The position numbers and the translations under genes are program-made. Below, piece by piece: positions 1 through 4,446 of a stretch of 6,067 nucleotides of DNA. Origin of the DNA: Candidatus Zixiibacteriota bacterium (GTDB lineage Bacteria > Zixibacteria > MSB-5A5 > JAABVY01). The stretch spans positions 1-6,067 of the forward strand of contig JAABVY010000033.1 of the NCBI GenBank assembly GCA_011777135.1. The letters are read 5' to 3'. Each line of letters opens with the position of its first letter. Within the stretch, counting starts at the first letter, position 1. The notes under the pieces are model-generated. The model was not told where the DNA came from, made no database searches, and saw only the letters and a list, made by a program, of their open reading frames with translations.

Positions 1-1
1 T

Positions 2-661
2 GCCTCCGTATATGGTGAGAAAGTGACCAACCGCTCTGATCTGTCAGGTTCCTCATCAAAGGCGGAATTTCATCCCGAACTGGTTCTACATTTAGCCTAC
101 AATGCAAATGAGATTGATGTGCGTTCGGACTCCGACGCCAAGGGCGGGGGCCTGCGCCACAGCATCGCCTCCAGCATTGCCTGGGATATGGATCCGACAG
201 AATATCATGACCTCGCTTTGCGGGCCGCCCAGGAATTCCTGGTCAAATATGAGAGGTTTTCCGTAATGGGAGCGGGTTATCTCGGATTCAGCGCAATCGG
301 TGAATCGCTCCGCAGCCGGCTGGCCTTTTCCGGCCTGCTGATTCAGTCGGCTTATAGGACCACAAATCTTATAGAATTCTCCTTACGTTACGCTTACGTG
401 AATATTGAAGATGCGATTGCGGATGAGGCCTATATCAGGGCGCAGTCGATCATTGCTGAGACTGATGATGATGCAATTATTTCGCAGTATCAAAATGCGG
501 GGATGGTTCTGGCGGAACAAGAGGGCACTCTCGGATTCAATATTTATCTGGATGGGCACAATCTCAAGATGCAGAATGACTTCGGATTCACACAGCATCA
601 TCGGCGAGATGAAGACCGCATTGATTACCTGATCAGATCACAGCTCCAGCTGGCTTTTTGA
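2..661 (+). CDS. C-terminal part of an outer-membrane porin (phosphate-selective porin O/P-like), 5' partial
   Basis: The frame is open to the left edge, so the gene starts outside the window. A GTG at 23 is in frame but has no good ribosome binding site and is probably internal. About 219 residues are visible. They show short alternating polar/hydrophobic stretches typical of beta strands, separated by acidic or Gly-rich turns. The segment IEFSLRYAYVNIED resembles the late-strand ELxxRYxxV pattern of Porin_O_P proteins, and the ending LGFNIYLDGHNLKMQ...RSQLQLAF resembles their last strands. The terminal Phe is the usual signal for insertion by the BAM complex. The likely role is a trimeric anion or small-solute channel in the outer membrane, but substrate cannot be read from this part. 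The gene converges on the cytochrome gene, and no classical terminator directly follows its TGA. Family assignment rests on pattern memory; another beta-barrel family is possible. Confidence 0.62.
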   Translation, partial: ASVYGEKVTNRSDLSGSSSKAEFHPELVLHLAYNANEIDVRSDSDAKGGGLRHSIASSIAWDMDPTEYHDLALRAAQEFLVKYERFSVMGAGYLGFSAIGESLRSRLAFSGLLIQSAYRTTNLIEFSLRYAYVNIEDAIADEAYIRAQSIIAETDDDAIISQYQNAGMVLAEQEGTLGFNIYLDGHNLKMQNDFGFTQHHRRDEDRIDYLIRSQLQLAF

Positions 662-709
662 GCCATTATTCAGAATGAACTGTAAAGAATGTGCCCGGAA
701 TATACCTTT

Positions 710-759
710 AGTTTCGTGAAGTTGGGTGAAGTTACTTGAAGTTCCGTGTAGTTGAGGGT
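710..759. repeat. Five degenerate 10-bp tandem repeats (AGTTNNNTGA)
   Basis: Units begin at 710, 720, 730, 740 and 750: AGTTTCGTGA, AGTTGGGTGA, AGTTACTTGA, AGTTCCGTGT, AGTTGAGGGT. AGTT is invariant; the last two units diverge at their ends. The exact 10-bp period puts each AGTT on about the same face of the helix, which suits cooperative binding by a protein. Direct repeats of this kind are seen as arm-type sites beside attachment cores of tyrosine recombinases, and a tRNA fragment lies 55 bp away. The binding function is inference; the repeat itself is directly visible. Confidence 0.75.
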
Positions 760-799
760 TAGAAAAAGGTTAGAAAACTACTTCGCCATTTCTATCAGT

Positions 800-833
800 T
801 CGAGTCTCGTTAAGCGGGGTTGACGAGACTCGA
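800..833. repeat. Inverted repeat: 14-bp stem hairpin sharing the tRNA T-arm
   Basis: TCGAGTCTCGT at 800-810 is an exact reverse complement of ACGAGACTCGA at 823-833. Three more pairs (one T-G, two A-T) extend the stem inwards, leaving a six-base loop GCGGGG at 814-819. The right arm is the 3' T-stem and most of the T-loop of the tRNA-like sequence, so the left arm is an inverted copy of tRNA sequence just beyond its 3' end. No T-run follows on either strand, so it is not a classical terminator. Confidence 0.8.
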
Positions 834-862
834 CCTCGCGGCCTCCTGCGTGACAGGCAGGC
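815..862 (-). pseudogene. 3' half of tRNA-Asp (anticodon GTC), 5' half not recognisable
   Basis: Read on the minus strand from 862: G26; anticodon stem CCTGC (861-857); loop CTGTCAC with anticodon GTC (856-850); stem GCAGG (849-845); variable loop AGGCC (844-840); T-stem GCGAG (839-835); T-loop GTCGAGT (834-828); T-stem CTCGT (827-823); acceptor 3' strand CAACCCC (822-816); discriminator G73 (815), the base normal for tRNA-Asp. All stems pair. Against a working gene: T-loop base 54 is G instead of T, CTTA follows instead of an encoded CCA (many genomes do not encode CCA), and the expected 5' acceptor GGGGTTG and a normal D-arm are absent. The 26 bases upstream (863-887) only faintly resemble a D-loop (TTGGTCTCAAC). 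It is therefore either a decayed tRNA or a 3' fragment left at an attachment site. Confidence 0.72.
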
Positions 863-918
863 GTTGAGACCAAGCCTTAGTGGTCGTCTAAGTCATTTTT
901 CCATCAGCAAGGTGTCGG

Positions 919-928
919 CGAGACTCGA
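919..928 (-). repeat. Second direct copy of the tRNA T-arm core TCGAGTCTCG
   Basis: On the minus strand this reads TCGAGTCTCG, continued by CCGACACC (918-911). It matches the T-loop/T-stem core of the tRNA-Asp fragment at 824-833 in the same orientation, 95 bp apart, and is inverted to the copy at 800-809. It has the look of another tRNA 3' end (T-loop, CTCGC stem, acceptor CGACACC). The upstream bases do not supply a pairing 5' T-stem, so it is not a tRNA on its own. Confidence 0.55.
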
Positions 929-1015
929 TAGCTGGTTAAGTGTTCCTCTCTGTCAACTTTAAATATTAAACACTCTTGATTCCAGGGCAAGCAATTTCAG
1001 ATTAAGTTCTATGCA

Positions 1016-1046
1016 AAAGCGATCGGCCTCTCCGGCTGATGGCTTT
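1016..1046. terminator. Strong 12-bp hairpin, possible terminator of the convergent transcripts
   Basis: AAAGC (1016-1020) pairs with GCTTT (1042-1046), and ATCGGCC (1022-1028) pairs with GGCTGAT (1034-1040) with one G-T wobble. A single G-G mismatch lies between the two blocks and the loop is TCTCC. Read on the minus strand, the stem ends in four T residues, so it may act as a second, backup terminator downstream of the cytochrome gene. The T-tract is short, so the terminator role is uncertain; the hairpin is clear. Confidence 0.5.
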
Positions 1047-1070
1047 CACCATGCAGATTGTTTATAAAAT

Positions 1071-1138
1071 AAAAAACCCAACCTGATCCTGAAGCAGAAA
1101 CATGAAGTAGTGCGAAGATCAGATTGAGCTTTGGGTTT
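1071..1138 (-). terminator. Terminator-like structured element downstream of the cytochrome gene
   Basis: AAACCCAA (1074-1081) pairs with TTGGGTTT (1131-1138). Inside it, CTGATC (1083-1088) pairs with GATCAG (1117-1122), closing a 28-base loop. Read on the minus strand, the outer stem runs straight into TTTTTT then ATTTTAT, the T-rich tail expected of an intrinsic terminator. It lies about 136 bases past the cytochrome stop codon. The long interior is unusual for a simple terminator, so a small structured RNA ending in a terminator is also possible. Confidence 0.6.
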
Positions 1139-1273
1139 AAAACTCTTTTAATGAATCGGAAGTTCCCCGAATTTGACGATTCGGCCAAAAAATATCTCTT
1201 ACGATAATAGCCCTGTTATCCAGCCAGAACATTATTAATTCCATCATATTACCTTAATCAAAGTCTATTTGAA

Positions 1274-2506
1274 TTAGTGTATTGCTCGCATTTCCTTTGC
1301 CATATCTTTAATCTCTTCCAGGTCACGTACCATTTCACTCCAGCCATACCAGAGGGCATAGTCCGGATTGGCATGGAATGTTCCCTGGAAGGCTCTCATA
1401 CGATGTTTCAGATGCATGACAAACAGCTTATGCTCAATCGTTGTGGGCGCATCGTGAAAAGTCAGGAGGTCTGGAAATGGCTGAGCGTATGATTCAGGCT
1501 GTTCCAAGATTCCATCTTCGTACAAACCGGCAATAATCCGGATTGCCTCAGCCAACAGATGATCGGCCTCTCGAATCATATTGTCACCTTTTTCAAGCTC
1601 GCCTCGAGCGAACTGCTCTGAATGGCATTGGGAACAGGCTTTCAGCAGCTTGTTCCGCTCACGATCAAAGTCTTCCTGAGTGAGACGGGCCACATCAGCG
1701 GCCTTTACAGCCTCCAGCCGCCCGGTCGGATTGCCTTCAAGATCCAACACGCCCAGAGCCTGTAGGATTGTGATCTGGTCAGCCTGCCACTCGGGATCCT
1801 CGGGCAGAGGCAATCTAACGGCCAGAAAGCCCCAGGGAGTCCTGACCTCATGATCCCCATCCTGCATATGGCAGTTCTGACAGGTCGGTCCAGCAACCTC
1901 ATCATTTAGCACTCCCGTTTGTTTAAGCAGGGCACGGACTCCATGCTTAGAAGAAGAATACATCTCCCACTGAGGATGATCGAATCCCATATGGCAGGTC
2001 TGGCAGGCTTGGGGCTGACGAGCCTCTTCGGCTGAAAATGCATGCCTGGTATGACAGGCATCGCAGGATGCATGGCCATAACTAGAACCCTGGGCTTTTA
2101 ATTCTGTTATTTCTTCGTCAGATTTCAGCCCCAACTTATGGCATCCACCACAGCCTTTCATGCCATCGACAAGTTCCATTGGCAGGGCGTGGGTAGTCGG
2201 CATGGCTTTCATCGCTGCCCATGCCAGAGCATGCTTGCCCCGGCTAAACTGCTCAACCTGGTCTTCATGGCATTGCCCGCAGACCTGAGCAGTAGGAAGA
2301 TGCGCTTTCTCTACATCTGCCTCCGATGTATGCCCCTCACCATGACATAGATCACAGGTTATCCCATTTGCAGAATGCTTGCTTGTCTTCCAGTCCGATA
2401 CGATCATCGGTGTTTCATTTGAATGGCAGTCCACGCAGATATTGGCAAGGCTACCTGTCAGAGGCAACATCGTTAAAAGAACAATCCCCCAAAAATACTT
2501 TCTCAT
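1274..2506 (-). CDS. Hydroxylamine-oxidoreductase-family octaheme cytochrome c (short form)
   Basis: The 410-residue product has a Sec signal peptide (residues 1-21, cut near SLA|N) and exactly eight CXXCH heme motifs, at Cys 24, 51, 76, 119, 148, 168, 209 and 291. It should be a soluble periplasmic multiheme protein; there is no other membrane segment. The block CDACHTRHAFSAEEARQP...CQTCHMGFDHPQ...SKHG (148-189) and the tail FHANPDYALWYGW (377-389) match HAO-family blocks. By order, heme 4 (CGGCH, 119-123) is the active-site candidate. Family members oxidise hydroxylamine or hydrazine, or reduce nitrite/hydroxylamine; direction cannot be read here, and no ammonia oxidation or tetraheme partner gene is nearby. 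Classical HAO is over 500 residues, so this is compact. The start at 2506 is chosen over upstream starts because AGGAGGAGG precedes it, a signal peptide follows, and the longer version (to 2587) would begin upstream of the predicted promoter. Confidence 0.9.
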   Translation of the reverse strand: MRKYFWGIVLLTMLPLTGSLANICVDCHSNETPMIVSDWKTSKHSANGITCDLCHGEGHTSEADVEKAHLPTAQVCGQCHEDQVEQFSRGKHALAWAAMKAMPTTHALPMELVDGMKGCGGCHKLGLKSDEEITELKAQGSSYGHASCDACHTRHAFSAEEARQPQACQTCHMGFDHPQWEMYSSSKHGVRALLKQTGVLNDEVAGPTCQNCHMQDGDHEVRTPWGFLAVRLPLPEDPEWQADQITILQALGVLDLEGNPTGRLEAVKAADVARLTQEDFDRERNKLLKACSQCHSEQFARGELEKGDNMIREADHLLAEAIRIIAGLYEDGILEQPESYAQPFPDLLTFHDAPTTIEHKLFVMHLKHRMRAFQGTFHANPDYALWYGWSEMVRDLEEIKDMAKEMRAIH

Positions 2507-2548
2507 ACCTCCTCCTCTTCTAAATCCATGACCTGGTACCTTTTTATT

Positions 2549-2577
2549 AAGATATATGTGACAATGAAAATGGTCAA
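2549..2577 (-). promoter_or_regulatory. Sigma70-like promoter of the octaheme cytochrome gene
   Basis: On the minus strand TTGACC (2577-2572) stands 17 bases before TATCTT (2554-2549). The -35 matches five of six consensus bases and the -10 four of six. Transcription would start near 2542 and give a leader of about 36 bases before the ATG at 2506. It is the only good pair in the upstream stretch that I could find. Confidence 0.55.
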
Positions 2578-2909
2578 GCGCTAGCAATTGGAATTTTAAT
2601 GCATTTTCTGTAGAGATATGTATTTCAATGTCTTATTTTGTGTTATACTTCATTTATGCTTGCTATGTTGACGCTATTGCTTCACTTGTCAGATCTAAAT
2701 ATATGTTTAACGATATGATAACAAAGAGGTAGACACGATGCTAAGATTATTCAGTTGTCAAACAGCGCCCGTATAATGTAATTTGGCATAAGCACAAATC
2801 ACCTTAAGTCATTGTATGATAATATATTGTTGGCATTTCGATCTGTATTCGCCCTTGTTCACATTTTCAGCTTACAGAAGTGTATAAATATCCCATAAAA
2901 TTACAAATT

Positions 2910-2936
2910 TGGGCAAGCCAAAAACAGCCCATTTTT
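2910..2936 (+). terminator. Weak intrinsic terminator candidate
   Basis: TGGGC (2910-2914) pairs with GCCCA (2927-2931) around a 12-base loop, followed directly by TTTTT (2932-2936). The stem is only five pairs, so termination would be inefficient. It could end a short plus-strand transcript started in 2700-2830, but no gene is established there. Confidence 0.3.
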
Positions 2937-3094
2937 CGATGATTTGAGGGCATTTAATCCCCTTTGAATCAATGAATTAACCTATTTCCAGTGCTCCTCG
3001 AGTATTTAAGTCCATTCCTTTTTCTGATGGTGCTGTAAAAGGCCGGTTTTGTAGTAGACTATATTACGCTTTTAATGCGGCAAGGGCGGCCCCA

Positions 3095-3113
3095 ATATCA
3101 CTCTCCCCAAACT
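3095..3113 (+). repeat. 19-bp repeat, copy A (ATATCACTCTCCCCAAACT)
   Basis: This matches 18 of 19 bases with the segment at 4290-4308 in the same orientation. The two copies bracket the hydrolase gene. Copy A lies about 90 bases beyond the hydrolase stop codon, inside a start-less open frame. Confidence 0.6.
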
Positions 3114-3204
3114 TTTGTGGAATTCGAGTTTTCGGTGAGGTTCAGCTATTCGACCGAAAGCGGAACGCGCTGGAAGACAATAGAATAACAAGTGCTGCGG
3201 TCGA

Positions 3205-4116
3205 CTAGTCGGCAATGCCCAACAGGGATTTGACGGTTGCCCGCACTTTCAACCAGGCAATCGACCCGGGTATTGCCGGCTCGTCATGTCCAGCATACAA
3301 TATGGTATCGAGCGTGATGTCCTCGTTGAGCACCAGGGCCGAATCGACATACACAGCGAGATGCTCGAGGAGCAATGGTATGTCGTGCTCACCGATGATC
3401 AGTCTCTGCGGAACACCTGTCGGCAAAAGCCGCAGGGGAGAGACATTGTTATAGTTTTCCGGAACTTCTTTGGGTAGCCCACCCACGAGCTTGATCATAA
3501 GACTATCACCGCATAGCTGATCTGACAAATCTATGAGGTTTTCGAGGTCGACTGGAGCAGCCAAGGCTACTACTCCGCGGAAAGACAGAGGTGACTCGCG
3601 GTATATAGGGCTTTCTGATGTAATATTGTGGCGTGCCGCTACCCACAGGGCGAGGTGCGCACCTGCAGAATGTCCAATAACAACTACTCGTCCGAGGTCA
3701 AGATTGTATTCATCGGCAATTTCTTGTAAATGATCAGCTGCGGAGGCAACGTCTTCAAATGTGCCTGGCCATCCCCCACGCGGATGTTCCACTTGACTGT
3801 ACTCTATGTTCCAGGTTGCAATTCCCTCGTTCCGTAGTGCTTCCGACAGTGGGGCAGTATAACCGACATCAGCCACAGACGCCACCCAGCAGCCTCCGTG
3901 GATTATCATGGCTACAGGGAACGGACCCGTGCCGGATGGAATCCTCATTTCGCCGAACTGAAGAGAATCTGGACCATATGATATGACGTAATCCGGCAGA
4001 CAACTTGGCAGTTTGCAAACATCAGCAACGGTCCATTCCTGGCCGTTTGCATGGGGGGAACTGACGATTATGACCATTATGACAAGAGCATATATGAACT
4101 GAATCTTCTGACCCAT
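3205..4116 (-). CDS. Secreted alpha/beta-hydrolase (esterase/lipase, BD-FAE/kynurenine-formamidase-like fold)
   Basis: The 303-residue product begins with a hydrophobic signal peptide (about residues 5-20, cut near ANG|QEW at 23-25), so it acts in the periplasm or outside. HGG (73-75) is the oxyanion-hole motif of this hydrolase group. The nucleophile elbow is GHSAG with Ser150. The acid is Asp245 in GEHD and the base is His277 in YAGHDE, spaced as expected, so the triad is complete. Length is normal for the family. It should cleave an ester or amide; the substrate cannot be named. Cys34 and Cys39 (and 76, 202) could form disulfides after export. AGGAGG (4129-4124) sits seven bases before the ATG at 4116, which fixes the start. 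It is monocistronic, divergent from the channel gene, with a clear promoter at 4151-4179. Its TAG stop lies in the palindrome GACTAGTC and no good terminator follows at once. Confidence 0.9.
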   Translation of the reverse strand: MGQKIQFIYALVIMVIIVSSPHANGQEWTVADVCKLPSCLPDYVISYGPDSLQFGEMRIPSGTGPFPVAMIIHGGCWVASVADVGYTAPLSEALRNEGIATWNIEYSQVEHPRGGWPGTFEDVASAADHLQEIADEYNLDLGRVVVIGHSAGAHLALWVAARHNITSESPIYRESPLSFRGVVALAAPVDLENLIDLSDQLCGDSLMIKLVGGLPKEVPENYNNVSPLRLLPTGVPQRLIIGEHDIPLLLEHLAVYVDSALVLNEDITLDTILYAGHDEPAIPGSIAWLKVRATVKSLLGIAD

Positions 4117-4146
4117 ATTTAATCCTCCTGCCGCAATTGTGATTCA

Positions 4147-4169
4147 ATGAAATATAAAGGCTATTTCAT
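4147..4169. promoter_or_regulatory. 23-bp palindrome, candidate operator over the hydrolase promoter
   Basis: ATGAAAT (4147-4153) and ATTTCAT (4163-4169) are perfect inverted arms nine bases apart. The palindrome covers part of the -10 box and most of the spacer of the predicted hydrolase promoter, the place where a dimeric repressor would block RNA polymerase. The binding protein is unknown and not encoded in the window. Confidence 0.45.
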
Positions 4170-4179
4170 GGAACGGCAA
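4151..4179 (-). promoter_or_regulatory. Sigma70-like promoter of the hydrolase gene
   Basis: On the minus strand TTGCCG (4179-4174) stands exactly 17 bases before TATATT (4156-4151). The -35 matches four of six and the -10 five of six consensus bases. Transcription would start near 4144, leaving a leader of about 28 bases that contains the AGGAGG site. Confidence 0.6.
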
Positions 4180-4180
4180 T

Positions 4181-4211
4181 AAAAAAGCCTCATGCCAAAA
4201 CATGGAGCTTT
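4181..4211 (-). terminator. Intrinsic terminator on the minus strand, directly upstream of the hydrolase promoter
   Basis: AAAGC-CT-CATG (4184-4194) pairs with CATG-GA-GCTTT (4201-4211): nine Watson-Crick pairs, one T-G wobble and one C-A mismatch, loop CCAAAA. Read on the minus strand the stem closes into TTTTTT (4186-4181). The tail abuts the -35 box at 4174-4179. Any transcript it stops must begin within 4212-4446 or inside the channel gene on the minus strand, where no protein gene is evident. It insulates the hydrolase promoter or ends a small RNA. Confidence 0.6.
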
Positions 4212-4289
4212 CAAGTCTATGGCGGGATTGACTATACCACACCCATGACTTTTCGACCAGATTTTTATTTGATCTAAAAAGCTGCTCTG

Positions 4290-4308
4290 ATATCACTCTC
4301 CCAAAACT
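4290..4308 (+). repeat. 19-bp repeat, copy B (ATATCACTCTCCCAAAACT)
   Basis: This differs by one base from copy A at 3095-3113. It lies immediately upstream of the extended -10 box of the channel promoter, over the -35 and spacer region, where an activator or repressor would bind. Confidence 0.6.
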
Positions 4309-4310
4309 AC

Positions 4311-4319
4311 TGCTATAAT
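4311..4319 (+). promoter_or_regulatory. Extended -10 promoter of the potassium channel gene
   Basis: TGCTATAAT is a perfect extended -10 element (TGN followed by TATAAT at 4314-4319). No good -35 lies 16-18 bases upstream, which extended -10 promoters tolerate. Transcription would start near 4326, giving a leader of about 120 bases. That leader contains a small GATCC/GGATC hairpin at 4400-4415. Confidence 0.5.
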
Positions 4320-4446
4320 CCAAATATACTATCAAAAATTCATTGCCAGACTATACCCCATGTCTTATATTCCCACACAATTTGTCTTGGTTTTCTGACG
4401 ATCCTTATCGGGATCCAGAAGACCACTTTTAAAACAGAGCATTACA

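Larger units (their letters stand above)
662..1273. other. Gene-free stretch between convergent genes, rich in repeats and hairpins
   Basis: This 612-base stretch separates the 3' ends of the porin and cytochrome genes. I see no protein gene in it. It contains a 10-bp tandem repeat block (710-759), a repeated GGTTAGAAAA (757-766 and 768-777), a tRNA-Asp 3' half (815-862, minus), three copies of a T-arm core, and two long hairpins (1016-1046 and 1071-1138). There is also a shorter inverted repeat, CCGAAT/ATTCGG, at 1167-1184. The stretch from about 1185 to 1273 is AT-rich with nothing recognisable. Confidence 0.7.
2507..3204. other. AT-rich gene-free stretch between the cytochrome and hydrolase genes
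   Basis: Beyond the cytochrome promoter (2549-2577) I see no convincing gene. It holds a 12-codon ORF with a GAGGT Shine-Dalgarno match (2738-2776), a perfect TATAAT at 2772-2777 without a matching -35, a weak terminator-like hairpin at 2910-2936, a 75-codon open frame lacking any ATG or GTG start (2981-3208, plus), and one copy of a 19-bp repeat (3095-3113). From 2590 to 2990 it is strongly AT-rich; from about 3040 to 3204 the composition rises toward that of coding DNA, so the right part may be a decayed gene. Confidence 0.6.

Noticed and set aside
800..833. Intrinsic terminator for the porin gene
   Set aside because: The stem is strong but no T-run follows on the plus strand, and half of the stem is explained by the tRNA T-arm.
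662..1273. CRISPR array or IS element
   Set aside because: The 10-bp units have no spacers of CRISPR length, and there is no transposase frame or terminal inverted repeats with target duplication.
1021..1572. 12-bp exact repeat GATCGGCCTCTC at 1021-1032 and 1561-1572
   Set aside because: About one 12-base match is expected by chance in a window this size; one copy is in a coding region and there is no wider similarity.
1277..2523. Plus-strand ORFs opposite the octaheme cytochrome
   Set aside because: The minus frame has eight CXXCH motifs and a signal peptide; the opposite frames are shadows.
2507..2587. Longer N-terminus for the octaheme cytochrome (start at 2587)
   Set aside because: It would bury the signal peptide 27 residues in, ignores the AGGAGGAGG site before the ATG at 2506, and starts upstream of the predicted promoter.
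4144..4335. 63-residue minus-strand ORF between the hydrolase and the channel
   Set aside because: It uses a TTG start, lacks a ribosome binding site, and runs through a terminator hairpin and the hydrolase promoter; no recognisable protein features.
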